From Senegalimassilia sp003474385 (GTDB lineage: Bacteria > Actinomycetota > Coriobacteriia > Coriobacteriales > Eggerthellaceae), in contig NZ_QUCY01000002.1 in the NCBI RefSeq assembly GCF_003474385.1, positions 62,001 to 126,000 of the forward strand: DNA of 64,000 nt. Direction: 5' to 3'. The notes under the pieces are model-generated. The model ran no database searches and had not been told where the DNA came from. It saw only the letters and a list, made by a program, of their open reading frames with translations. This document shows positions 1 to 8,373 of the stretch, in pieces. The position numbers and the translations under genes are program-made. Position 1 is the first letter of the stretch, and every line of letters begins with the position of its first letter.

Positions 1-1511
1 CCGAACAGCGGCCAGATGATGGTGTAGCCGGTCATGCCCAGGAACACGCCGATGACCACGGTGACGATGGTGGCGACATAGGGGTTCGCCATGACCTTGC
101 GCACGCCCGTCAGATCCTCGTGCTTCACGTCGACGGGGGTCCACAGTTCCTGGAACATGTAGCGGGCCAGGCGGGTGGCGGTGTCGAGCGAGGTCAGACA
201 GAACGCGGAAACGGCCAGGATGAGCAGCGCATATGCCAAGCCCTGCACATCGGCCAGGCCGGGGATGCATGCGAGCATCTGGGACAGGCCGTCGGCGAAG
301 ACGGCGGTCGGGGAGGCGTAGCCGCCCGCGGCGTACTTGCTCCACACGAAGCCGACGGCGCACAGCGAGATGGCTGCCAGCAGACACTCGATGAGCATGC
401 CGCCGTAGCCGATGGGCTGCGCTTCCGCTTCCCTGTCCAGCTGCTTGGACGTGGTGCCGGAGGCGACCAGGCTATGGAAGCCGGAGATGGCGCCGCAGGC
501 GATGGTGATGAACAGCGCCGGGAACAGGAAGCCCGAAGCGGCGGCCTTGTTCGTAATGGCCTTGCCGGCCTGGTCGACGAGGGCCTGGCCCGTGGAGGCA
601 TCGAACGCGGCGTTCGTGGCGACGAAGCCGGTGAACGCGGGGATCTGCAGGTTCGTGGCAGCACCCGTGAGAGATGCGCCCACGATGCCGATGACGGCCA
701 GCAAGATCATGCCGTACAGCAGGTAGCTGGACAGGTAGTCGCGAGGCTGCAGCAGGATCCACACAGGGGCGACCGACGCGATCAGGATGTACACGCCCAG
801 AATGATCATCCACGTGTTGTAATCCAGCGACAGGGAGATGCCCATGAGCGGCAGGTTGTAGCCGATGGCCACCATGATGACGATCAGCACGATGGCGGAG
901 GCGATGTTCACCGGGCCGGGGATGTTGCGGCCGCGCGTGAGGATGCCGTAGACGACGGCGACGCCGATGAAGATCACCGAGATCATGGCCGTCTGCTGGT
1001 TGGCCAGGTTCGTGGCCGCCTTCGTGCCGTCCAGGTCGGGCACCACGGCGAACGTGTTCGCCACGATGGAGGCGAATGCGGCCACCACCAGCAGCAACGT
1101 CAGGTATGCGAAGATGCAGAACAGCTTCTTCGCCGTGTTGTCGATGTTCTCGGCGACCACGACCGCCAGCGTCTGGCCCTTATGGCGCAGCGACGCGAAC
1201 AAGCTGCCGAAGTCGTGCATGGCGCCGAAGAAGATGCCGCCAATGAGCACCCACAACAGCACGGGCACCCAGCCGAACACGGCCGCCTGGATGGGGCCGT
1301 TGATGGGGCCGGCGCCGGCGATGGACGAGAAATGATGACCCAGCACCACGTACGGTGGCGCGGGAACGTAGTCCACGCCGTCTTCCAGTTCGTGCGCCGG
1401 AGTCGGATTCTTAGGATCGACCCCCCATTGCTTCGCCAGCCATCCGCCATAGAAGATATAGCCGATGACCAAGACGACCGCAGCAACAAGGAGGATAAGC
1501 AATGCGTTCAT
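1..1511 (-). CDS. cstA: Carbon starvation protein CstA, partial at the window edge
   Basis: This is a multi-pass inner-membrane peptide/pyruvate transporter of the CstA family. About 503 residues from the N-terminus are visible and the C-terminus lies outside the window. The protein opens with a hydrophobic helix (MNALLILLVAAVVLVIGY). The family hallmark GHHFSSIAGAGPINGP follows near residue 65, and many more hydrophobic helices come after it. The ATG at 1511 is 30 bases downstream of the stop of the hypothetical gene at 1542-2036, so the two are probably co-transcribed. CstA homologues import peptides or pyruvate during carbon limitation. The substrate cannot be read from this sequence. The family call is secure. 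Confidence 0.92.
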   Translation of the reverse strand, partial: MNALLILLVAAVVLVIGYIFYGGWLAKQWGVDPKNPTPAHELEDGVDYVPAPPYVVLGHHFSSIAGAGPINGPIQAAVFGWVPVLLWVLIGGIFFGAMHDFGSLFASLRHKGQTLAVVVAENIDNTAKKLFCIFAYLTLLLVVAAFASIVANTFAVVPDLDGTKAATNLANQQTAMISVIFIGVAVVYGILTRGRNIPGPVNIASAIVLIVIMVAIGYNLPLMGISLSLDYNTWMIILGVYILIASVAPVWILLQPRDYLSSYLLYGMILLAVIGIVGASLTGAATNLQIPAFTGFVATNAAFDASTGQALVDQAGKAITNKAAASGFLFPALFITIACGAISGFHSLVASGTTSKQLDREAEAQPIGYGGMLIECLLAAISLCAVGFVWSKYAAGGYASPTAVFADGLSQMLACIPGLADVQGLAYALLILAVSAFCLTSLDTATRLARYMFQELWTPVDVKHEDLTGVRKVMANPYVATIVTVVIGVFLGMTGYTIIWPLF

Positions 1512-1541
1512 GGAACCCTCTTCTGTTTTGCGTTTCCGTTG

Positions 1542-2036
1542 CTAGGAACGCGGCAGCAGGTTTGCCTCCAACGTGGTTTTCAGCTGCTTGCCCGCCGCGT
1601 TCGTTATCACGCGGTTCGCAGAGAGGTCGGCGATGGCCACCCGAAGGTCGGCCCAGCCGCGGATACCCAGGGCGAAGTTCTTGCGGAAGCGCGTTTTGCG
1701 CACCGCCTTCGCCGCTTCCTGGGTGCAGGAATCCGCAACGATCACCAGGGATATGGCCGAGGACATATGGTTCGGCTTGGGAACCACCTTTTTGAGCCCA
1801 TCATGTTCCATGAACGACACAAGATCGCGCACCTGAGTTTCGTCCAGGGCATCGGCGAGAACGAAGAACAGATACTCATGCGTGTCGACTTCCCATAGCT
1901 TCGCGCTTTTGACCAGCACGTACTTTTCGCCATAGGAATGGAACTCGGCATACCCGGGGAAGATGCGGCCGGCGTACTCGTATCCCCGTCGCACATCGAA
2001 CCATTGCTCGTGTGCAGCGAGAATGCGCTTCAGCAT
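1542..2036 (-). CDS. Hypothetical protein upstream of cstA
   Basis: I do not recognise a named family. From the ATG at 2036 the product is a soluble protein of 164 residues without signal peptide or membrane segment. It is rich in charged residues, with mixed alpha/beta character and an internal hydrophobic strand (SAISLVIVADSC). An AAAGGA ribosome-binding site lies 12 bases before this ATG. The frame stays open to an ATG at 2270, which would add 78 polar low-complexity residues, but no good Shine-Dalgarno precedes that codon, so I prefer the shorter form. Its position 30 bases before cstA suggests a related role in nutrient stress, which is inference only. Confidence 0.55.
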   Translation of the reverse strand: MLKRILAAHEQWFDVRRGYEYAGRIFPGYAEFHSYGEKYVLVKSAKLWEVDTHEYLFFVLADALDETQVRDLVSFMEHDGLKKVVPKPNHMSSAISLVIVADSCTQEAAKAVRKTRFRKNFALGIRGWADLRVAIADLSANRVITNAAGKQLKTTLEANLLPRS

Positions 2037-2398
2037 CAAGTGTTTTTCGTCCTTTGCCCGGGAGGGTTGCTCCTCGGACCGAAGGGCTGGCTCCCCAACG
2101 CGCACGGCGGCCTGTTCCTCCGCCTTGCACCTGGATTTTCCCGAAGCATCCGTCTGTTCGACTGGATGGCCGGTGCCTTTGACACTTGCCTGAATAGCCG
2201 TTCGATCGCTCAAAAACCCGCAAACTCCTTCAGCATCTTGCCTAGCTCCGCGTCTTGCGTGCTTTTTCATTGTAGTGCTTTAGTAGGATTTCAAAGACCG
2301 AAAAGGTACACATTTTCCAAAATAATGATGAAAAGCATTCATGGCAAACATTGGAAATCGAAGTGTTTTGCGCATATGCACAAAACCCGGTGAACGCA

Positions 2399-2430
2399 AA
2401 AAGCCCGGAAGGCGAACCTTCCGGGCTTTT
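2399..2430 (-). terminator. Rho-independent terminator after the aldolase gene
   Basis: A perfect 14-bp stem (AAAAGCCCGGAAGG and its complement) closes on a CGAA tetraloop and has T-runs on both strands. It lies about 110 bases downstream of the aldolase stop and before the hypothetical-cstA unit. Confidence 0.65.
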
Positions 2431-2538
2431 GGTTATCCGTTGTCGGGGACCAACGGCCCACCTGCCCGCAAGCCGTGCCGATTCGGCAGGGACGCTTGCA
2501 GCAACGTTATCGGTTTTGCCTTCGATTAGGCTGGACTG

Positions 2539-3489
2539 TTAGTCCTCCCAAGCGAAGTCGGCCTCACCGTTGAACACCTTCAGGGCGTCGGCAACGGTGT
2601 AGTCGGCCAGCGTGATGGCGCTGATGGCCTTAGTCAGGCGGACAGCCTCGTCCAGGCTGCGCTGGTGGATGTTGCGGCCGGTGGCGTTGCCGTCTGCGCC
2701 GCCCACGTGGATCTGGTCGTGCAGCTGGGTCAGGAACGTCTCGGCGTCAACGGTGGAACCGCCGGCGCAAACCAGGCCGGTGCGGCCTGCGGCCATGGAG
2801 GCGACCTTCAGAGCCTCGGCGGCCGTGCGCTTGTCGTCGCCCTCGGGCTTGGGCGGGTTGACCTTCACGAAGTCGGCACCCAGGCATAGCGCGACGCCGG
2901 CGGCGCCGGCGATCAGGTCCGGATCCTTCTCAGCGGTGACAGCCTTGCCGCGCGGGTAGATCCACAGCACGACCAACAGGCCGTTGGCATGGGCGGCGGC
3001 GATGAGCTCGCCGGCCTCGGCCAGCATGGTGGACTCGTACTCGCTGCCCAGGTAGATGGTGTAGCCCAGGCCCACGATGTTCACGCCGTTGTCGCGCATG
3101 GCGAGCACGGCCTCCAGGTCGTACAGCTGCGGGCTGTACGGATCTTCCTGAGCGGTCTTGACCAGGTTGGTCTTGGAGTTCATCTTCACCAGGTAGTTGA
3201 TGTTGGGGTAGTCGGCGGCATACTGCGCGATAAGACCACGCTGGCCAGCCAAAACGCCGCACACGCCCTGATCGCCGATCTTGAAGAGATGCTCCGGCTC
3301 GGCATCGGCGATGTCGATGCCCTCGCCGTAGAAGTCCTTGTTCAGGTGCTCAACCTTCTGGTCGCACGCGAACAGCATGAGACGGCCCGTGCCACGGGTT
3401 GCCTTCATGTAGTTGTCGACGTACGTCTCGCGGACGTCTGCCAGGACGTCGGCAGGTACCTTCACCTGGTCGCGAGTGATCTTGGGCAT
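2539..3489 (-). CDS. Class I fructose-bisphosphate aldolase (DhnA/FbaB-like)
   Basis: The product has 316 residues and should cleave fructose 1,6-bisphosphate by Schiff-base chemistry in the cytoplasm. The start at 3489 is set by a strong TAAGGAGG site; the frame extends a further 23 codons upstream without such a site. Typical DhnA-type features are the CDQKVEHL segment near residue 45, LWIYPRGKAV in the middle, and the strand DFVKVNPPK, which carries the likely Schiff-base lysine. The late glycine-rich phosphate-binding segments (CAGGST and GGADGNATGRN) are also present. It appears monocistronic, with a terminator downstream. Substrate could be another sugar phosphate, but central glycolysis/gluconeogenesis is most likely. 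Confidence 0.88.
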   Translation of the reverse strand: MPKITRDQVKVPADVLADVRETYVDNYMKATRGTGRLMLFACDQKVEHLNKDFYGEGIDIADAEPEHLFKIGDQGVCGVLAGQRGLIAQYAADYPNINYLVKMNSKTNLVKTAQEDPYSPQLYDLEAVLAMRDNGVNIVGLGYTIYLGSEYESTMLAEAGELIAAAHANGLLVVLWIYPRGKAVTAEKDPDLIAGAAGVALCLGADFVKVNPPKPEGDDKRTAAEALKVASMAAGRTGLVCAGGSTVDAETFLTQLHDQIHVGGADGNATGRNIHQRSLDEAVRLTKAISAITLADYTVADALKVFNGEADFAWED

Positions 3490-3747
3490 GATGTTCCTCC
3501 TTATAGGATGCAAGTTCCAAGAAAAACGGCGCAGCACGCGCCGCATGTCTGGGTTCATTTTAACGAAGCGGCAACCCCGCCGCGCCTATCCACGGAAAAA
3601 AGCCGCGACCAACCCGGCAAGCCACCACTCGCCGGACCTTTCCCACCGCTGAGGACGCCAGGCGCAAGGAGCGTTCGCCATAGCACCTCCCCCAGTGACC
3701 TCGGGGACGGAAAGCGAAAACCTCAGGGATGCCAACAAAGTCAGCGA

Positions 3748-3847
3748 GGGGCCCCGTGGTGCGTCATATCGCCTTGAAGCAAGCAAGCATTGGCCTTCGG
3801 GCCATGCTTGTGCAGCTGAAAGGCTAGATGGCGTGCCACGGGGCCCC
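3748..3847. repeat. Large inverted repeat enclosing a UUCG-type hairpin
   Basis: GGGGCCCCGTGG at 3748-3759 is answered by CCACGGGGCCCC at 3836-3847. Between the arms, 3784-3810 forms a second hairpin (CAAGCATTGGCC, loop TTCG, GGCCATGCTTG) with one bulged base. The right arm overlaps the first 71-bp repeat. The whole block is non-coding and lies between the aldolase gene and the TM2 gene. Confidence 0.6.
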
Positions 3848-3963
3848 GCAGCGTCGAGTCAATCCGCTTGCCGGCAGGTAAGCGGAACGGTTGGCGAGAC
3901 AGCGTGCCGCAGGGACCCGCAGCGTCGAGTAAGTCCGCTTGCCGACAGGCAAGCGGAACGGTT
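3822..3963. repeat. Two tandem 71-bp direct repeats
   Basis: Positions 3822-3892 and 3893-3963 are direct copies differing at about 10 of 71 positions. Each copy contains an inner inverted repeat (CCGCTTGCC with GGCAAGCGG, degenerate in copy one) and ends in GCGGAACGGTT. The second copy ends inside the stop codon of the TM2 gene (stop at 3962-3964). It is an intergenic mosaic element of unknown origin. Confidence 0.8.
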
Positions 3964-4744
3964 AAAACCATTCTCGTTTGTTGATGACGTACATCTGCTC
4001 GAATTCGGTTTGGGACTTCGAGAGATAGAAAATGCCCTCGACGATGGCGATGACCCAAATAGCCCATGACGCCACCGACAGCGTGAGGATGCCGCCGAGG
4101 ATGGACGTGCCCAGCATGATGAAGCCCGAGGTGTTGTAGCCCAAGTAGAACTTGTGCACGCCGAGCCAGCCCAGGAACAGCGCGAGCAAGCCTGCCGCCA
4201 CATGGTCCTTTTCGCCGACCGCGGGCGCGACGTAGGGCTGTTGGTACCCGTATTGCGCCTGCTGACCGTACGGGTTCTGCGGCGGCACGGACCCGTAGCC
4301 CGGCTGCGCCCCATACGGCTGCTGGGTCGCCTGCGCTTGCGGCTGAGGTTGCGCGTACGGCGACCCTTGCTGCGGCGCGGCGTACGGCTGGGCCGGCTGC
4401 TGGGCGCCGGGTTGCTGCACGTAGGGCTGGCCCTGCGCCTGTTGCGCATCGGGCTGCCAGGCAGCAGTCGGTTGAGTCGGCTGCTGGGACTGCGGTTGCG
4501 AGCCAAACGATGCCGGCTGAGCCGGCTGAGCGGCATACGACACCTGCTGCGCCTGAGCATACGGCTGCGGCTGCGATTGCGCCCCCTGCGAATCAACGGG
4601 CGCGTCCGCAGGCTGCGCGTATGGCTGCGGTTGTTCGGACGTCATGCGCAGACGTGCTGCGTCGAGACGTTCCTGCGCGGCCTTCAGCTCCGCCTCGGCG
4701 GCGGCCAGCTCGTCGGCTGCGCTGCGTTCGTTCATCGGATCCAT
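3962..4744 (-). CDS. TM2-domain membrane protein with long Gln/Pro-rich N-terminal region
   Basis: The protein has 260 residues. It begins with a short charged coiled-coil-like stretch (ADELAAAEAELKAAQERL), then about 130 residues of Q/P/A/Y-rich low-complexity sequence. It ends in a TM2 domain (VAAGLLALFLGWLGVHKFYL and a second helix ending in WVIAIVEGIFYL). TM2 domains are two-helix hairpins of uncertain function, and bacterial proteins with disordered tails of this kind are common in Actinobacteria. The start ATG at 4744 lies 10 bases after the VTT gene stop and follows AAGGGAAA, so the two genes are probably co-transcribed. An internal ATG three codons later is possible. Confidence 0.85.
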   Translation of the reverse strand: MDPMNERSAADELAAAEAELKAAQERLDAARLRMTSEQPQPYAQPADAPVDSQGAQSQPQPYAQAQQVSYAAQPAQPASFGSQPQSQQPTQPTAAWQPDAQQAQGQPYVQQPGAQQPAQPYAAPQQGSPYAQPQPQAQATQQPYGAQPGYGSVPPQNPYGQQAQYGYQQPYVAPAVGEKDHVAAGLLALFLGWLGVHKFYLGYNTSGFIMLGTSILGGILTLSVASWAIWVIAIVEGIFYLSKSQTEFEQMYVINKREWF

Positions 4745-4754
4745 AGCGTTTCCC

Positions 4755-5636
4755 TTACCTTTTCTTTCCCAACTTCTCGACCACGCCCATCAGCTGCTCG
4801 CGGAAAATCACGCACACCACCGCGACCACGGCCAGCACCGCGAGTATGACGATGCTCTGCCACACGTTTCCATCTACCAGGCCGCTTGCCGCGTACGTGG
4901 ACACCAAGATGCCCGGGATGCGGCCGATGTTGGACAGCAGCAGGAACGTGCGCATGCGCATATCGGTCAACGGCACCAGGTACGTGAAGATGTCCTTCGG
5001 CATGCCGGGAATGAGGAACAGCACGAACACGATGAGCTCCAGCTTGCCGGACCGCTCGAAACGATCGAACTTATCCATCCACTTCTCGGACACCATATCC
5101 TTCACGAACGGCGCGCCCAGGCGATGCACCACCATGAACACAAACGCGCTCGACAAGATGCTGCCCAACAAGATGACTAAGCCGCCGATCCAGGGACCGT
5201 AGAGCATGCCGGCGGCCATCTGCGTGGCCTCGCCGGGGATGAACGCCACCACGATCTGCAGAAACTGCAGCGCAAACAGGATGAGGAATCCCATGGGGCC
5301 GGCGTTGCGCACGCTATCGATGACCTGGTCGATGCCGCCGGGCTCGAACATCATGTGGATGTAGGGCCACACCAACCAGCTGACCAGGCTTACGATGCCG
5401 ACGAACGCCGCCAGGCCCACGATCTTGAAGATATCGCCGCGGCGCACAGGCTTGCCGCGCACCTGCGTTTCCTCGTTGGCTTTCTGTTGCAGCTCTTCCT
5501 TGCGCTCATGCGCGCGCTCGCGAAGGCCCTGATGCTGCCTTTGCTCGCGCTTCTTCTTACGGGCCGCCTTGTTCTTGCGCTTGACGGCGCCCCTTTTGCG
5601 AGTGTTCGATTGAGCTCTTGCTTCCTTGCGCTTCAA
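4755..5636 (-). CDS. VTT-domain (TVP38/TMEM64, DedA-like) membrane protein
   Basis: The protein has 293 residues. The first 65 are extremely basic (runs of K and R) and cytoplasmic. An anchor helix follows (IVGLAAFVGIVSLVSWLVW) and then the VTT core with the re-entrant motif FIPGEATQMAAGMLYGPW and the partner segment FLIPGMPKDIFTYLVPL. VTT/DedA proteins are now linked to lipid carrier or phospholipid transport, so a role in envelope lipid handling is plausible. The predicted start is TTG at 5636, 22 bases after the PRC-barrel gene, with only a distant GGAAAG; a downstream start cannot be excluded. Confidence 0.85.
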   Translation of the reverse strand: MKRKEARAQSNTRKRGAVKRKNKAARKKKREQRQHQGLRERAHERKEELQQKANEETQVRGKPVRRGDIFKIVGLAAFVGIVSLVSWLVWPYIHMMFEPGGIDQVIDSVRNAGPMGFLILFALQFLQIVVAFIPGEATQMAAGMLYGPWIGGLVILLGSILSSAFVFMVVHRLGAPFVKDMVSEKWMDKFDRFERSGKLELIVFVLFLIPGMPKDIFTYLVPLTDMRMRTFLLLSNIGRIPGILVSTYAASGLVDGNVWQSIVILAVLAVVAVVCVIFREQLMGVVEKLGKKR

Positions 5637-5658
5637 TTAGCCCACTTCGCTTTCCGGC

Positions 5659-6600
5659 TTAGTCGCCGTTTCGTGCCTTGTCGTACTCGTCTTTGAACGC
5701 GGCGAACATGTTCTTCTTTTTCGGGGCCGCCTTCTTCTTAGCGCTTGAGGCCTTGCTCGAAGAAGATGCCTTGCTTGTGGAAGCGGCCTTCTGCCCATCC
5801 GAAGGAGCCACGGCCTTGTCGTACTCTGCCTTGAAATCCCGGAACATGTGCTTGGACTTGCTGATCTGCTTGCCCGTGGCGTACGCGCCCTTGTTGACCG
5901 CCTCGCCGGTTGCCACGGCCGCCTTGCTGACCACGGGTTTCGCCTTGTCGACGGTGGTTTGCACCTTGTCGACGGCGACGGCAGTGGCGGCACCCGCCTT
6001 CTCAGCCACGCCGCCCTCGCTGTTCAGGTCGGCCACCTGGGGGGAAACGAGCATGGCGCCAAGCTGCACCTCTTCGCCCTCCATACCCTCGGCGCCCATG
6101 TTAGCCAGCGCGGCGCCCATACCGCGTTTGAAGCCACGCACCATGTCGGCGGGGATGGTGCGCTTGCCCAGCAGGGCGTTCGACGTTGCGCCGTTGTCGG
6201 TTTCGAAGCAATCCACCGTGCCCGTAAGGCGGTTGAACGTGACGTTGCCCACGATGCCGTAGGACTCACCGTCCTCGCTCATAACGGGAAGGCCTACCCA
6301 CAGCACGCAGTCGTCCCAGTTCAGACCTTCTTTCTTGCAATAGGCCTTGCCGCTTGCGGCGGCATCGGGGCGCATGATGACGCGGCCGTCCACCAGGTCG
6401 TAGCCGTCGATGGGGACGAACACGTCGGCGCGATGGAACATCCATAGCAGGTCGGGGCGCTTCACCACGAAGCCGATGACGCGTTTCTCCTTCGGGTGGA
6501 ACACGAAGCGGCGGATCTTGCCGATGCGCTTCGTGCCCTTCTTGCCGCCCAGAACGCGCGTGCCGGTCAGCTCATGGGTGGTGATGAGTTTGCTTGCCAT
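5659..6600 (-). CDS. PRC-barrel domain protein with Ala/Lys-rich tail
   Basis: The product has 313 residues. Residues 1 to about 80 resemble a PRC-barrel (ELTGTRVLGGKKGTKRIGKI, then VIGFVVKRPDLL). A second barrel-like unit follows near residues 105-150 (SEDGESYGIVGNVTFNRLTG). The C-terminal 110 residues are A/K/S-rich with two similar motifs (RDFKAEYDKA and AAFKDEYDKA). PRC-barrels are small beta domains used in RNA processing (RimM), photosynthetic reaction centres and many uncharacterised membrane-associated proteins. The ATG at 6600 follows TATAAGGGGAT; longer starts have no such site. It is upstream of the VTT gene and 88 bases after the YtxH gene. The function is unknown. Confidence 0.75.
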   Translation of the reverse strand: MASKLITTHELTGTRVLGGKKGTKRIGKIRRFVFHPKEKRVIGFVVKRPDLLWMFHRADVFVPIDGYDLVDGRVIMRPDAAASGKAYCKKEGLNWDDCVLWVGLPVMSEDGESYGIVGNVTFNRLTGTVDCFETDNGATSNALLGKRTIPADMVRGFKRGMGAALANMGAEGMEGEEVQLGAMLVSPQVADLNSEGGVAEKAGAATAVAVDKVQTTVDKAKPVVSKAAVATGEAVNKGAYATGKQISKSKHMFRDFKAEYDKAVAPSDGQKAASTSKASSSSKASSAKKKAAPKKKNMFAAFKDEYDKARNGD

Positions 6601-6688
6601 GAAAATCCCCTTATACAGCATGAAGCGGCGCGCCGAAACCTGCCTAGGGCCGGACACGCCGCTTCGGTATCATGATTGGAACAGGATG

Positions 6689-7183
6689 CTATTCGGCCTT
6701 CGGCTCCTCGGCCTGCTCAGCTGCCTCGGCGACCGTTTCCGCAGCGGGCTCGACAGCCTCGGCCACGGCCTCGACGACTTCCTCGGCCACCTGGCCGGTT
6801 TCCTCGGCGTTCTTGGCCACCTGGGAAGCGATGCGCTGACGCGCCGCCTCGATCTTGTCGCGCAGCTCGTCGTTGTCCTGGGTGAAGGACGGCTTCAGGT
6901 TGCTGGCCACCTCCCGCACGCGGGCAGCGGCCTGACCGGCCACTTCCTGGCCCTTGGCCTGCACGGAGGAGACGACCTCCTGGCCGCGAGCTGCGGCGCT
7001 CTGGTACACCTGCTGGGCGTTCACGCCGGCGTCGGAGCTGATGCTCTGCGCCTGGCCCCACGCCTCGTTCACCTTTTCGGCCACCATGGTGCGGGCTTCC
7101 TGGCCCGTACGGGGAGCGCACAGCAAAGCCGCCACGGCACCAACGGCTCCACCTGCGAGAAAGATACCAAGTTTGTTGCTCAT
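6689..7183 (-). CDS. YtxH-domain protein
   Basis: The protein has 164 residues. It starts with a single hydrophobic helix containing the YtxH signature (GIFLAGGAVGAVAALLCAPR TGQEAR). A long amphipathic, Ala/Gln/Glu-rich helical region follows, ending in an acidic tail. YtxH proteins are small membrane-anchored stress or envelope proteins of unknown mechanism. An AGGAGG sits five bases before the ATG at 7183 and only two before the overlapping GTG at 7186, so the ATG is preferred. It probably starts the transcript that continues to the PRC-barrel gene. Confidence 0.85.
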   Translation of the reverse strand: MSNKLGIFLAGGAVGAVAALLCAPRTGQEARTMVAEKVNEAWGQAQSISSDAGVNAQQVYQSAAARGQEVVSSVQAKGQEVAGQAAARVREVASNLKPSFTQDNDELRDKIEAARQRIASQVAKNAEETGQVAEEVVEAVAEAVEPAAETVAEAAEQAEEPKAE

Positions 7184-7310
7184 CACGGCCTCCTAAATAT
7201 GCGGGACGATCATCTGTGCTGCCATTATACGAGCAAGCCGACAAGGACTCGCCGACTTTCCAATACCTGCAGAAAAAGGTTGCCTTCTTGTTAGATTGCG
7301 AAGGGCCCGG

Positions 7311-7338
7311 ATAAAAATCGGGGGCCCAAAAGGCCCCC
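7311..7338 (-). terminator. Terminator of the serS-ATP-grasp unit
   Basis: GGGGGCC and GGCCCCC pair around a short A-rich loop at 7320-7338. On the minus strand the stem is followed by ATTTTTAT. It lies 12 bases after the ATP-grasp stop. Confidence 0.75.
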
Positions 7339-7350
7339 GTTATCGGCGGT

Positions 7351-8343
7351 TTACGCGTCCAGCGCGCTTTCGACCAGCTCGTTGAGAAGATTGGGCAACG
7401 TAAGGCCCGCAGCCTTGGCCGCCTGTGCGAACGGGGCCTCAGCGGAGAAGCACGGGTTCGCCACGGCTTCCAAGATGATGGCCTGCGCGCCGTCCCAAAT
7501 CAGGTCGATGCAGCCGCAGTCGCGCATGCCCAGAGCACGATAGGTTTCCAGCACCGCGCGCTCGATCTCGGCGCGGATGGCCTGGGCGTCTGCCTCGCTC
7601 GGGGACAGCGACGCGTTGCGCACGGGAACGTGCAGCTCGACGGCGTCAGAGGCCTGTCGCGCCGCGGCGTCGTACCAGCCCTCTTTCGCAACGATCTCCA
7701 CCGGGGGCAGCGCGAAGGCGTTCCAACCCGTGCCGATGACGGGCACGCTCAGCTGCACGCCCTCGACCCACGGCTGCACGAGCGCCCGCTCGCAATCCTT
7801 CAAGGCCTCGCGCAGCGCCTCGGCCAGCTGCTCGGCGTCCTCGACGCGGGAAACGCCATGGGCGGAGCTGCCGGACGCGGGCTTCACGCACAGCGGGAAG
7901 CTGCCAGGGAAGCGGCTTTCCACCTGGGAAAGCGCCGCTTCCATGCCCCATAGCTCGAACGCGCGGCGCGAAAGCGTCAACGTTTGCGGAACCGTTGCCG
8001 TGACCAGGTCCTCCGTGAGGTTGTGATACGCCTGAAGCGCTTCGGCGAGCGCCACCTTGTCGTAGGCGAGGCGGCACACCGCCGCGCTGCTGCCCACGCA
8101 TGGCAGGCCAATCGCGGAAAGCGCGTCCTGGATGTCGCCGGATTCGCCATCGCCGCCGCGCAAGCAGCTGATGGCCGCATCGGGCTGTGCGCGCAGCAGA
8201 TCGTCGATGAGGGAGCCGTCCGCCTGAAACAGCTCGGGCTCGTGCTCGGCCTCCTTCAGTGCCGCCATCACGTCGTTCGCCGCGGCAAGCGAGCGCTCGG
8301 CCTCGAACGCGCCGCCTGCGATCACCGCTATCTTCAAGCCCAT
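7351..8343 (-). CDS. ATP-grasp ligase related to D-alanine-D-alanine ligase
   Basis: The product has 330 residues and the overall Ddl layout. The N-terminal nucleotide-binding start is KIAVIAGGAFEAERSLA, comparable to the Ddl GG-x-S-x-E-x-E motif. The segment RGGDGESGDIQ corresponds to the Ddl HG-GEDG-IQ loop. The ATP-grasp core includes PLCVKPASGSSAHGVSRV. The usual C-terminal metal/phosphate motif of Ddl (E-V-N-T-x-P-G) is replaced by EAVANPCFS, so the active site is altered. It may be the main Ddl of this organism, a paralogue with another substrate, or a non-canonical peptide ligase. The ATG at 8343 follows AAAGGAGG. It is the last gene of the serS unit. Confidence 0.7.
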   Translation of the reverse strand: MGLKIAVIAGGAFEAERSLAAANDVMAALKEAEHEPELFQADGSLIDDLLRAQPDAAISCLRGGDGESGDIQDALSAIGLPCVGSSAAVCRLAYDKVALAEALQAYHNLTEDLVTATVPQTLTLSRRAFELWGMEAALSQVESRFPGSFPLCVKPASGSSAHGVSRVEDAEQLAEALREALKDCERALVQPWVEGVQLSVPVIGTGWNAFALPPVEIVAKEGWYDAAARQASDAVELHVPVRNASLSPSEADAQAIRAEIERAVLETYRALGMRDCGCIDLIWDGAQAIILEAVANPCFSAEAPFAQAAKAAGLTLPNLLNELVESALDA

Positions 8344-8373
8344 TTCGGGCCTCCTTTCCCTGTACGTTGCGCG

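Noticed and set aside
120..1898. Long plus-strand open frame opposite cstA
   Set aside because: It is antisense to the conserved CstA frame, with no ribosome-binding site and Gly/Asp/Arg/His-rich composition typical of GC-rich shadow frames.
3962..4596. Arg/Ser-rich minus-strand frame overlapping the TM2 gene
   Set aside because: It is a frame-shifted reading of the Gln/Pro codons of the TM2 protein with no homology.
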